Source: Capitulum mitella
Taxonomy: Eukaryota > Arthropoda > Thecostraca > Pollicipedomorpha > Pollicipedidae
NCBI GenBank assembly: GCA_030062745.1
Contig: CP099851.1
Coordinates: 7,380,393-7,444,392, forward strand
Length of the DNA: 64,000 nucleotides
Direction of reading: 5' to 3'
This document shows positions 47,260-58,507 of the stretch, piece after piece. The notes below the pieces were generated by a model. It ran no database searches. It saw only the letters and a list, made by a program, of their open reading frames with translations, and was not told where the DNA came from. Numbering within the stretch: position 1 is the stretch's first letter; each line of letters opens with the position of its first letter. Made by a program: the position numbers and the translations under genes.

Positions 47260-50149
47260 CTGAAACAGAGAGGGGAACAACGCTGAGGCGGGACACGGTA
47301 AGAGAGCTGAAATGAAGACATCACTGAAGTGAGATGTAATCACTGTTTACCAAACTAGTCAGGAGGCTGGAAATTTGAAGATGCCTTCATGAAAAGACTT
47401 CATGTTATTAGTGTTTGTTCAGGATGAGGCGCATGCGATGCGAAATACGGTCGGGCGCCGGCGACCAGTTCCATGTATTTGTATGGATATCAAGAACCAG
47501 GTTGGATAAGGTGACCCTGGAAAGCATTAATTCTCTTTTCTCGGGACGGAGGGCCAAACAGGAAATTGGGTTCCATTCAGTGAATTCAGGTGAAGTACAT
47601 TCTGGCTCATGGTTTTTAGAATATAATTGCTTCAGTGGTCACACAGTTATGATTTATATTTCAAATTTATCTTTAAAATCTTGGAACGTCTAACTCCAAC
47701 CTCACTATAGCCTTTCTCGTAAAGGTAAAGAAGCACAGAATACTCTGCAAGTGAAAAAGTGCAACGAAGCTTTTGACAAAGATGACGCAAATGTCAATGT
47801 CATGTCGAGAAATCGATCTGACGCAGAAGTCCTCATGGGTTTGTGAAACTCAATGACTGCCAGAGTTTTTGACAACTTCCTGATAATACAAGCCTGATGC
47901 AAGCGAGTTCTTGGACGGGATAAGCCAGTCAGCGTTAGTTGATTTGGTCAAACTGTACGCAGCTGAGACAAAACCACTCCCTTTCATGGAAGCACGTTGC
48001 AAACTGACTGGTTGATTACAGTGTAACTATAGCCCGTGGCACTTGCGAGTGTGCGAAATAGATGAATGTTTCAATAAGGTCATTTCATTGATGACGTTGT
48101 TATGGTGCATAACTTGGCGAGCCATGGGTAAAAGAGACATTAACATTAGTTTTACACTACGAATGTTCACCAAAATTTGCAGAAAGTTGTTACGAAAAAG
48201 ACATGAATGATTAACCTTCAAATGCCGCCGGCGGTTCGTGCAAAGTGTTCAGGGAAGTGATTAAAACAATAAGATGCTGTTAAAGAGTACAGCCCACGTA
48301 GAACCCATCTGGGAGGCCCAAGCGCCGCCCCTGGAGTAATGAAATACATATTTTTTAATGTCCATTCGTTTTTAGGCCAGCAGTTGTGGTATTTCGCCAC
48401 CTTGCACTTCCTGCGATGGGCCGTCCGACGCCTTAATCAGCAACTCCGCGACTGTCTCCGAGGCTGACTCGACTTATTCAAATGTCTCCGAGGCTGACTC
48501 GGTATCCAATTGCCCTGGATTATAGGGCCCTGGACCTCCAGATGATCTCTCAAGCCACAAATCATGCCAAGTGTTCACTTTTGACCGATTTTTGGGCACG
48601 CTGTTTTTTGTGTATGATTGGAGGTTACTGATATCCTACGGCTAAAATATGCGATGAATAAGATGTCAAGACATGTATGTCCGAGAAACACTGGCAGCAG
48701 ATTTCAACCTAGTTTATGCCGTACTAAGCACTTATTTACATGTTAAATTTACATGTGCATAATATGGCGTATAACACGCGTTAAACGCCGTACGCGTTAA
48801 ACGCCGTAGCAACTCCATCAAATGTTTCCAAAAACTTTTGTTTGCGCGAAAAAAATCTTCGCACGTCTGGCATTACTGGTTCGACGACGTAAACTGAAAA
48901 CGTATTTGGGCAGTCGTGATTGTATGAAGCTGACCTAGGATGACCTTGTCTGAGGTAATGGACGGTCTACACTGACTTATCATGATATTATTACACATGC
49001 ACTATACGCTATCTAGTGCGATGATGAGTTTGTCGGTAACGGAAAACCAAGCTCTACCTTCCTTTGTCATTTCCGATGTCACTGTCAGACCCGGCAGCAT
49101 CGCAGAACATTGATTTTCTGGTTTCATGTTACCATGATCTCGGATGACATCGACAAAACTGTTTTCACTAAGATGTACACGGTTGATGCACCTAAGGGTA
49201 TGGAACATTAGGCGACGCTGCAGTATTTGGTTTAGCTAGCTATGCGGCACTGAGAAAAGATGGAATGTCTAATGCTCCCCTTTCCCCGTTCAGCTAGTCG
49301 AGGGTTGATCAATACATTTTTGTATTAGCGTTGGTTACAGTGCAAAAATTCCAATGCATTGGTTTGATGATGGCTTTTTAAATTTTGCTCATTTGGAGGC
49401 TCGCATGAATAACTCGCTTTTCAGGGACTGTAACATACCGTACAATCCAACAGGGGCCACAGACGCAACACGACACGGGAAAGACCATTTCGACACCGCA
49501 GTACAAACCCTAAAGGTGTCTCACCGTTTACATGTCCTCGTCATCCATGCTTGACTGGATATAAATCCCATGAAGAAAGAGTAAACGGAAGTCGGAATAA
49601 ATGGCTGAGCGTCTTTCTCTCTTCCGACGGTTTTTCCCCAAACTATAAAATTATAGAACGCTCTTAACATGTGTTTTCTGCACCACATTCCTTTTTCACA
49701 ACACTTAGTCGAGAAGCTGCTGTTTCATGCCATCAGCACGCAGATCAAACAATGCATAAATAACCGAGCGCTGCGGCTTATTAACTGATGTTATTGAATC
49801 TACGCGGAAAGCAAAAATGCAGCAGATAAACTGAAAGAACATAAATATTGCTCCAGGTGCCTCGATCTGAATTTGTAATGCACGCAGTAAATGACCGCTT
49901 TCTAGAACGATGTGTTATTGTTTTAGCATGAAATATGCAAACGTCGTCGTACAAAAACATCGAACATTAATCCAATCCAATTCCATTTCTTAGATGCTAA
50001 AGGGAAGCTAGACGCAAATCAGCCAGCGAAACTAGTTTTATTGTGAGGAACGCTTGGAAAAAAAATGGGGAGACCAAAAGGATGGTTTGAAACATTAAAA
50101 CGTTTACAAACTGCCATACACCAGATTCCAGCAGAATTATCGAGCAAAG
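47260..50149. other. No gene recognised
   Basis: This could be intronic if the candidate exons at 50.4 and 47.2 kb belong together. A 17-bp GTCTCCGAGGCTGACTC word is duplicated near 48455 and 48484. GTTAAACGCCGTA(C/G)is duplicated near 48780. No further splice-bounded frame could be defended. Confidence 0.4.
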
Positions 50150-50345
50150 CAACTCAAAGGGGCCTGTGTCCGTCCATCTGACCCATCCTCTCCTGTGGAT
50201 CTGCCCGTCCCTGACCCACCCTCTCCTGTGTTCCTGCCCGTCTCTGACTCGCCCTGTTCTGAGTCCCTGTCCGTCTCCGACCCGTGCCTTTCTGCGTCCC
50301 TGTCCGTCTCTGATCCGTCCCTTTCCTTGACCCTTTCCGCCACTG
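50150..50345. repeat. 36-bp minisatellite encoding 12-residue repeats on the minus strand
   Basis: About five units of CTGCCCGTC-CTGACCC-CC-TCTCCTGTG are seen at 36-bp spacing. Because 36 is divisible by three, the minus strand reads as 12-residue Gly/Ser/Glu/Thr/Arg repeats (for example GSETDRDAERH and GSETDRDSEQGE). It begins ~50 bp downstream (minus sense) of the donor of the signal-peptide exon, so it would be intronic under that model. Confidence 0.8.
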
Positions 50346-50393
50346 ACACGTTCTAACGCACGGAACATTCGCCTCCGATCCGTTCATCCTCAC

Positions 50394-50488
50394 CTGCATC
50401 CTCGTCCTTTCTCCGCGCCGTCACGCCCAGAAGCGGTCGTCAGGCAGACGCCCACCGCCAGGACGGACCACAACGTCGAATACCGCAT
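50394..50488 (-). CDS. Candidate first coding exon with signal peptide
   Basis: From ATG 50488 the frame reads MRYSTLWSVLAVGVCLTTAS, a typical secretory signal peptide, then GRDGAEKGRGC, and stops at a GTGAGG donor with two bases (AG) of a split codon. TGATAAAAG lies ~103 bases upstream of the ATG, with a TTCAGAA initiator-like motif ~20 bases after it, which gives a coherent promoter. The frame stays open further upstream but the signal peptide defines this start. It predicts a secreted or membrane protein whose remaining exons lie to the left. I cannot name it. Phase allows a direct join to the exon at 44017-43855, but not directly to the one at 47259. Confidence 0.55.
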
Positions 50489-50590
50489 CTTCGTCACGCC
50501 GACGCCCAGCTCGCGTGACGCGACCCTCAGCAAGCCCGCCAGCAGCGTTCCGCGCGACTCGCAGCGAAGCTTCTGAACGGCGCCCGACGC

Positions 50591-50598
50591 TTTTATCA
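50591..50598 (-). promoter_or_regulatory. TATA-like element of the signal-peptide gene
   Basis: The minus strand reads TGATAAAAGCG here. An initiator-like GTTCAGAAG begins ~15-20 bases downstream (about 50571-50578), and the ATG with its signal peptide is at 50488. Confidence 0.4.
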
Positions 50599-50656
50599 CA
50601 TCGGCCGGGCTTTTTGCGCCGCGAAAGCTGTCCGCGTATGCACGGGACATTGCCAC

Positions 50657-52150
50657 GGGCAGCTTCAGTATTCCGCGGGGCGCTGGCGTCTCAGGAGAGC
50701 CATCTCAGCCATCACACGCGTCAGTGGTCGGAACTCTGAGCACAGGCGAAGGGACGAAAAACACGCAGCCAGTGACCTTTCATGAACGTCCGATACCGTT
50801 TGACGTGCCGGACGATGACATGTGACGCTGTAGTGAAGAGGCAGGACTGCATAATTGGGGTCCGTAAAAACTTCACATTAGCGATGCTTCCTGCGTCTTT
50901 GCATAGGTAAGATGGAGTCCGCAACTTCAAGAGACGTGAAATTCAGCTGCAGTGCGGTTATGGAAAAAAGCAGCCTTTCTAATGTCAAGAGACCCACTTT
51001 TCCATTTTTTCCCCCAAATTTCACGATTTTCACGTAAGGTTCATGTATTCATATAAGGCAAGTTTCGGTCTGGACAACTTTTAGGAATGGTTGTTTGTTT
51101 TAAATATCTCTACATCAGCAGCATCGTCGTTAATTTTCTCGATGACAGCATCAGTGCCTAACAGTGTTATACTCTAACCAACCACAATATTAATGATTTC
51201 CTGAAGATTACAAAGAAAAGAAACGCTTCTACAAAAAGTTGCATGCATTTCACTGGTAAACCCACCTTCTCCCGGCATACTAAATGTTGCTCTTTTTGCC
51301 ATAGTCATGTCAAAATCACTAGGTTAACAAACGCCATTTTTGTTGCATTCCGGTGTGCTGTTCGTTTGTTCATTCGAATGTCGCCACTGTGACCTGAGCC
51401 GCGTTCAGAAACTAACTTGGTCATTTGCAAAGTTAGTTTTTTTTCTTTTTTTGTAAAATGGAGACAAGGTATCACCGTACAACATTCAGTTTCCTACCCA
51501 CCAGTCTCTGACTGACTCGCGTAAAGCACGAAACTTCAAAAACTAAAGCAGAAGAAGCTAAAACGACGCTACGTAATCTGGAGGTTTCACTGGTTAAAGA
51601 AGCCGTGCGACTTCACGCACGCAGAGACACACATGACGCACTTCATGGCGTCTGCTGCCACCGTAAAACCACTTATACGTCCAGACTAACAGAAATGCCA
51701 GAGAACGAATCGACGCCGCTGATCAACCACTGCTGACCCTTGTGCCCGAGAAGACATTAACGCCATCCCGCCGAGGAGTGCCTCAGCGGCGAGCACCTTC
51801 CACTGGGCAGCGGAGAGGGCGAGCCAGTGCGGGAGACGCGGGAGGAGTGTTGACCCCGTGTCCGTGCCCTGGCCCGTGCTGCCAGCATCGGAGCTCATCA
51901 AAGGGTCGGCCGATCTGGGGTGGCCGGTGACCGGCTGTCCACGGCTCAGGACAGACGGTGTGTGAACCGCCCGGGCCACGTTAGATCATTACTTCAGAAA
52001 TCTATATGTTGACGCAGTGTTATTTCGTTGTCGTTTATCTTCGAAGAACATCATTACGGAACAACATCCATTTTTGGATAAAAGTGGAAGGAAATACGAC
52101 TTGACTACAAAACACAATTTGGAAACTAACGGTAATCTTGTAAGTGATGT
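50657..52150. other. No gene recognised
   Basis: AT-rich flanks surround a GC-rich block (51740-51980) with open frames on both strands, one ending in an RRRF-type basic end on the minus strand. No domain, acceptor-donor pair or repeat was convincing. Confidence 0.35.
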
Positions 52151-52380
52151 TCGTCAGTTTGCAAACGCGTCCCTGGTGGTTAAGGAACCGGACAACAGAG
52201 TTAGGTACGCGGCACGCAATGGGTTTGAGTCCCAGCACGGCCACCTGTCTTTGGTCTGGGACCGAAATTGCCAGCCGGTCACGGTGCGGAAGTGTCGTGG
52301 AATTGCACGACAAACTGTGGCACGATAAAGATCTTCCAACGCCATTCGGCGCCTGAGCAAAATTACTCCATTTGTTATCA
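52151..52380 (+). mobile_element. tRNA-derived SINE candidate
   Basis: CCTGGTGGTTAAGGAACCGGA resembles a tRNA A-box region, and 40-50 bases later GGTTTGAGTCCCAGCACGG is a good B-box and T-arm. It continues into a non-tRNA body (CGGAAGTGTCGTGGAATTGC to GGCGCCTGAGCAAA), as in SINEs. A partly similar body occurs inverted near 41400. It does not fold into a complete tRNA as far as I can see, so it is not called a tRNA gene. Confidence 0.5.
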
Positions 52381-52611
52381 CTTACGCGGTGGGGTCAGGG
52401 TCCAGCAGTAAGCTCGGTTTGGCATGCACTCTGGTCCCAAAACCAACCATTGCAACACGTTCGAGGTAAACTTATAAAAAAGAAAAACGCAATATCACAG
52501 TCCGGTTGTGGTACCGCAGTCCCTGTCCTCGAGCGTGTGGGGTTTAACTCCTATTACCGTACCCACAACGCTAAGACGTATTCCTGTATGAGGGGCCTTG
52601 TATTCCTGTGT

Positions 52612-52955
52612 ATCCCCCCCCCCCCCGAGGTCTCGAGGACTACCGTCCGATTTGATCGGAAAAAGCGGCGACCACGCCATGACGCAAACCGGATTTTTAT
52701 GAAAAGAGGTTCTTTTTAGTTTTGAAAGGAGTGAATGTGGCGTGGAGGTGGGGCGGGAAAAAAACGTCAGAAAATGAATATTTTTGACTGGCTTTAACTG
52801 CAATGTTTATCGACCGATTTCGACCCAATCAGCATAAATCGGGAGCTAATCGATTGGACTTTTTCTTCGGCCCGTATGTTTCAAATTTTGACAGCTTTCC
52901 CGGGCGTTCGCAGCGTTTGGAAAATGGGAGGAACATTTTTTCTGAAAATTTAATC
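52612..52955 (-). mobile_element. piggyBac-like element, truncated copy
   Basis: It begins with a C-run then GAGGTCTCGAGGACTACCGT, followed by CCGATTT-ATCGGAAAA, CGCCATGACGCAAACC, ATCGACCGATTT-GA-CCAAT and GGGCGTTCGCAGCGTTT. The same order of blocks is found at the start of copy 4 (57375-57665). The terminal TTAA end and the distal two-thirds are missing. Confidence 0.7.
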
Positions 52956-54241
52956 GACATTGAAGTTAAACATTTGGCCAGTGACCTCTGGCGCGGACGG
53001 GCGGCTTGCCCAGTGCTCCATCCCGTGTCGAGGGTCCACAGAGGTTCTAACATTTGCACCAGGTCACATATTTTGGCTCTCTATGAAAAAAGTTTCTGTG
53101 GTCGCTTAGCATTAATACCGAGCAAGGCATCCGGCCTGTGACTGACGAGGTTGTTTAGTGTATAAGAGAAGTGAGCGATGCAGCAAGAAGAGGACGGACA
53201 CAGAGACGGTGATTGTGTGACGAGTGATCTTGGCCAGACGAGGCCGCTTACCATGCGGGCTTCCATCAGCGGGATCGTCCGCAACATCACCGATACTCCA
53301 GCCGACGGCCAGGGAGAGCGTGACTGGCTAGAGTCAGGAAATGCACGGCCCACAGGAAAGGGAGGAGCTCGCGACCGCGGAGGTGAGGCCAGCAGCAAGC
53401 GCTCAGCTCAGATCACGAAGTCCCTCAAAAAATACCTTTGTGAATTTAGACAATCTGAAAGGACGGATTTTGTCAACGTTGTCCAAGGAACTTCTTTCTT
53501 TGGCAGCCACTATATTCACAGTCTGGCAAGAGGCCGGAGGAATCTGAACAGGGTGTGGAGAACAAGGACAGTGACATCAACGAATTCAGTTGGGAGCTGA
53601 AGGAGGCCAGAGACGAGCTGAAGGCTCTTCTTACCAACAACTTAACTTAATAGCTTTACAGCAATTTAACAATAACTCAACTTTAACAACTTAACTTAAA
53701 AAAAAACTTAATAACGGCATAATAAAGACCGATGACGTCGAGATCAACTGCCGGCTCCCATGTCTCATCCTCCCAGCAGAGGTTATGTCATCTCGCCGAG
53801 CGTCTGGGCCGCCGGCGGCCGGCGGCCGAGCCCGCCACTGCGGTAGGCCTGCTGCGGGTAGGGGACGGTCCCGGCCTGCTGCCGACAGGTACCGGGCTGG
53901 CTGAGCCGGGTGGAATTACTCCCCCCCCCCCGGACGGCGCCCCCTCCCCCCGACCGGCGCGGTCCGCCGTCGACCGCACGGGCGCGCGGGCTGGGCGCGG
54001 CGTGGGCGGCATAGGCCGGGAGGAGAGGAAAAACATGAACCTGTACATGGTTCACTGGTTCAAACGCTGAACCACTGTCTTCCAGGACCGAGTGTGCGTT
54101 TACCACACTTTGTCCTAAGCGTTCCTTGCTGCATTGGCAAGCACGTAGTCCGCTGCATTCGTTACCTAACGAGTCGTCGTTTATACACGCTTAGAAATGT
54201 TACAGCTAACGAAGGACAAGAAACAGAAATAGCAATGCCAT
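52956..54241. other. No gene recognised
   Basis: A short splice-bounded frame (53323-53252, minus) is discussed in the findings. A GC-rich stretch with a C-run (53800-54010) is open on both strands without motif. Degenerate AACTTAA repeats occur at 53640-53710. Confidence 0.35.
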
Positions 54242-55589
54242 TTGCTACCTTGCATAAACGCCTACGGCGAAAGATATGCGCATTACTGCAGGCTGCTTAA
54301 ATGTACGAATAATTCGTCAGCGAGAAAAATACTTGCTGTTACTGACTTTTTAAGAAACCGTAATTTTGCAGTCACACACTTAAGTAGTATACACATCACG
54401 GCAGATTCTTCAGAAGTCGTCCGATGTCAACTACGCAGTGACATTGTTTGCATTTTTGGTACCAGTAACTCGAGAGGTGTCATAATGCTGTTCAATTTAA
54501 AGTGTGGCACGACAGTATGTAATTCAACAGTGGACACTGATGGAAATTTTACGATTATTAATATGAACACTGACGATGTCCTTAGATCTAATCTTGCACT
54601 TCCATACAGACCTAGCCATAGCCCTGACTTTTACAACAAAGTCTTCTAAATAATTGATTCTGAGCCCAACGAAAAGACAATTGTGATGGGATATTGGAAT
54701 TTAGTTTTGGATCCTAATAAAGGTTAAGATAGTTACAGTTATGTCTGAAATCTGGACGTCGGGCAGGTAGATGAAGGTTATATTAATAATGAACATCTGC
54801 ATCGCACCTGGTATAAACATCACAGGTCGTCAGCACAGTTGACATGGAGGAAACCCATTCCTATAAAGTTGGCTCGTCTGGATTTTGCATAATCCCTACC
54901 AATATACTTGATTTAGTCCATAATTAATTCAAATAACATTGGCATTAGCACTGACCACAGTATTATTTCATTGGCGTTATGAACCCAGGGTCGTAACGAA
55001 AGAGGAGCTTTCTGGAATTTTAACAACTCGCTTTTGAAAGATGTCATTTTTGTGGAGAGCATAGGAGCGTATATAGTCATTTCATCATCAGTAGCCGCTG
55101 CCGGTCTACCACCCAGATTTCATTAACAACATTTTAGACATACAGCTCAGTGTCGATGATGAACTTTTTGTGGGAGTTTTACTGTGCCGTTTGCGGGGCA
55201 TAACCATTCAGCATATGTGGTGCGGCGAAAATAGGGGATGCAAAAAGGGGAACATGATGTCATGAAAAGTATCAAACAATTTAAAAACAGCGCAGTCAGG
55301 CGGCGTTCGCTCCCAGCACGAACTGCCTAGAGTGGATGAAGAGCTGTAGGCATAAAAAACCGAGGATGGAACTTTTTTGTTAAGAGCAAAATTACCATGG
55401 ACATAGCTTGGATAAATTCCGTGCTGCTATTTTTGTTCTCTTGAAAAAGGACAGCATACCCCAAAACTCATTTCCTGTTTAAAAGTAAATGAAACTTTTA
55501 TCAGTGAACAATCAGTTATTATGAAACCTTGGAGTGAACATTTCCGTCCAGTTAACACTCCGGTGGAAAGAACAAAATCGTTAGATTAC
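54242..55589 (+). mobile_element. Tx1/L1-type LINE remnant: endonuclease domain and linker
   Basis: The plus-strand frame reads FLRNRNFAVTHLSSIHITAD, then FGTSNSRGVIMLFNLKCG, TIINMNTDD and SPDFYNKVF, the order found in APE-type endonucleases of Tx1/L1-like LINEs (HGTSNSRGVAILF as the usual form). After a frameshift it continues NLVLDPNK, LTWRKPIPIKLARLDFCIIP, GISTDHSIISL and WNFNNSLLKD, again typical. GGDFN has become GYWN, and stops and frameshifts are frequent, so the copy is dead. The linker to the RT follows and is cut at 55590 by piggyBac-like copy 3. Confidence 0.8.
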
Positions 55590-56835
55590 ATAAACCCCTT
55601 TTCCCGGAAGGGGGCTGAATCCGCCCTCCTCGGGTTTTTTCTTTCCAATGCCAGGGTTTTGGTGCAGCTTCATGTAACTTGGTCACGTTTCTTACCTATT
55701 TTTTCTACGTACTGTGAAAAATTTTGCAACTCTCTTTGTTTAGGGAAGGAGCCAGGCAACGTTTTTAGGAGATAGCTCAGGCCATTTTTGGCACTGTTGA
55801 ACGTAAAAGGAAAATGGCTGTTGAAAAATAGCGTCTTTAAGATAGAATTTAAAACCTGATATCGACGTATGGGTAAATAGTCGGGCAAGCATAGAAATAA
55901 AAATTTTGTTAATCTGAGGTCACTTTGCAATGTCAGGCCAATGTCAAATGTCAACATTTTGTTTTGTACTAATAATTTTGGTGATATTTTTCAAAATCTA
56001 TAGAATATATATGACACAGAAAATTGCCCTCTACCTGTCTGCCAAGTTTCAGATTGGTATCGTGTCTTGTGATGGAGCTATGACTTAAAATGTCACTGTG
56101 CGTTCCCTTTATCACGATAGCCGTAAAATGAGTTTTTAGGAATAGAATAAATTCATATGATTGAAAACGTTTTGAAATGACATGAAATGCACTCAGGATC
56201 ATCCCATGATCCTGACTCTAAGGTCATCGCAGATCATTTAACGCCAAAGGTCGTAAGTTGACCTGATGAACAGGTGACCATGACACTCCCTCTTTTTTCA
56301 TGTCCCTGGCACCGCCCATGATAACAATAGGTTATCATGTATACATGTATGCAAATATTATCATGTATACAAACATTGTAATACGATTTGTACTTCTTCA
56401 GCATAACATGACTAGCACAGGCTCTAAAAAAGTGTTTTTGTCCGTCTCGTTAATTCAGTTTTGAAAAAAAAACTATCGTCTTATTTTTGAAACTGTGAAC
56501 GCCTACGAATTTTGTGGAAATTTGAAACGTATGAATCAATGGTAAAAGTCTTATCATAAGCTCTCGTTTCATGTCAGTTTCTTCAAAATCGGCCCGTAAA
56601 CAGCAGAGATATAACAAGTCCAAAAATATCCCCATTTTGTCTTTTTGGCCCCGTATCCGCCCCTTTTTAAGGACTTTGGAAACTTCTTTTCATCAGAATG
56701 TAGTTTTCATACTGGCAAATCGATTGCCACTTGTTGCAATGGAATCGGATTTATGGTTCTCGAGATCTCGGGGGGAGACGAATGCCCCCTGCCGGGAATC
56801 GGCCATACCGTCTAGCCCTCCGGGAACAGGGCTAA
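55590..56835 (+). mobile_element. piggyBac-like non-autonomous element, copy 3, inserted in the LINE
   Basis: Starts ATAA-CCCCTTTTCCCGGAAGGGGG and ends GGGAATCGGCCATACCGTCT then GGGAACAGGGCTAA, matching copy 1 end to end with small changes. Both TTAA target sites have mutated (ATAA and CTAA). Internal blocks shared with copy 1 include CTCAGGCCATTTTTGGCACTG, GACCATGACACTCCCTCTTTTT-CATGTCCCTGGCACCGCC and AACATTGTAATACGATTTGTACTTCTT. No coding potential. Confidence 0.85.
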
Positions 56836-57309
56836 ACATGTACTTGGAAAACCTTATAGCATACTCAGTGAATCGGAAAAACAAAGTAGAGAAGGAAAAG
56901 TGACTCTGGAAGAGATGTTCAAGACTGTAAAACAATTACGTAATGGTAAGTTTTCTATTCTGGATGGATTAACTCTGAATTTCTTTTCCTTTTTCTGCCC
57001 AGAGTTAGGTACGCTCTTGGTGAGGTCTTTTAACTTCGCTTCCGATGTTGCCCATTTATCAGTAAGCCGAAGCAAGATATTACATTACTACCGAAACCGG
57101 AAAACCAAAAGGCCATGATAGTTAAAGACCTGTTTGGTTGCGGAATACATTAGTAGAAGACTTTGTCGCCAACAATAGCGAACAAGCTCCAGGTTGTAAC
57201 TCTTTTGATTATATGAATCCAAACGGGTTGAAGACAAATCGATATATCAAAGAATTCATACCAACATCATATGATATACTTATAGACGAAACAAATACAG
57301 AAACAGGCG
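56836..57309 (+). mobile_element. LINE remnant: start of reverse transcriptase
   Basis: This 474-bp island between two transposons continues the same LINE. The plus frame reads VTLEEMFKTVKQLRNGKFSI, LDGLTLNFFSFFCPELGTLL and VRSFNFASDVAHLSVS, the classic LINE RT opening (…LKNGKSPGLDGLTAEFYKFFWPEL). After frameshifts NGLKTNRYIKEFIPTSYDIL and DETNTETG match the GRYIxENI-type segment before the first catalytic motif. Confidence 0.82.
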
Positions 57310-58507
57310 TTAACCCTATTCCTAGAGGGCTAGACGTTATGGCCGATTCCAGGCAGGGGGGGGCCGATTCGGCCCCCCTGAGATCTCGAGAACTACACGA
57401 CCGATTTCATCACAGAAAACGGCAATCGATTTGCCATGACGTAAACCACACTTTAAAAAAAAAAAAAGAAATAAAAAAAATTTGAAGGGGCGGATATAGG
57501 GGGGCAAAAATATCAAAATGCTGGGGACTTGGACTTCTTATAATTCCGTTCTTTATGGACCGATTTTGATGAAATTGACATGAATCGACAGATATCAATG
57601 CGAACTTTAAAACTGGTGCACACATTGGGAATTTTGAGAAAATTATGGGCGTTCACAGGGTTTTAAAAATAGGAGGGTTAGTTCTTTAACAACTGAATGA
57701 ACAAAAAATGCAAAAGCACTTTTTTGGCTTCTGCTAATCATGGTATGATAAAGAAGTATTGCAATGTTTGTATAATGTTGACATAGACGGTGCCAGGGAC
57801 ATGAAAAAGGGGGCACTACCAAGGTCATATGCTCCTCAGATCAACTTGTGACGTTTGACCTTAAATAAGCTTCTGTGTCCATTGAGTCACTTGGAATGAT
57901 CTCGTGTGCATTTTATATTACCCGTAAACGTTTTCAATCATTTGAATTTACTCTGTTTCAAAAATTTCATTTTACGGCTATTGTGATATACGGTACACGC
58001 AATGAGACTTCAGTGACCCGGTCTGATATCAAGCTGAAACCTGATACACAAGTATAGGGCACCCTTCTACGTCATATCTATTCCGGGTTTGGGAATAGCG
58101 CCGAAATTATTACTAAAAATCAAATTTTGACTGTTGACCTTGACCTGACCTTGTAGAATGACCTCAGATAAACAAAATTGTATTCGCATGCTGCGCAACT
58201 ATTTAGCTATACATCCATACGAAGTTTTAAGTTCTATCTTAAAAACGCTATTTTTGGCAGTCATTTTCCTTTTACCATTTCCTTTACCACCAGGGCGAAA
58301 AATGGCCTGAGGTGCCGCTCAAAACCGTTGCCTGACTCCGTCCCTGAGCATAATAGAATTTCGAAATTTTGCCACGGTACGTAGAGGGAATGACTAGGAA
58401 AAGTGGCCAAGTTTCGTGAAGCTGCGTCGAAAACCCTGGAATTGGCAAGCGGAAAACCCGAGGGGGGCAGATTTAGCCCCCCCCCCGCCTGCCGAGGATA
58501 GGGTTAA
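57310..58507 (-). mobile_element. piggyBac-like non-autonomous element, copy 4 (complete, inverted)
   Basis: Flanked by intact TTAA on both sides (57310-57313 and 58504-58507), with CCCTATTCC at the left and, inverted, CCCTATCCTCGGCAGGCGG at the right. It is the reverse orientation of copies 1 and 3. Intact target sites and good block-by-block similarity to copy 1 suggest it is younger than copies 2 and 3. An internal TGACCTTGACCTGACCTTG lies at about 58135. No transposase frame. Confidence 0.87.
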
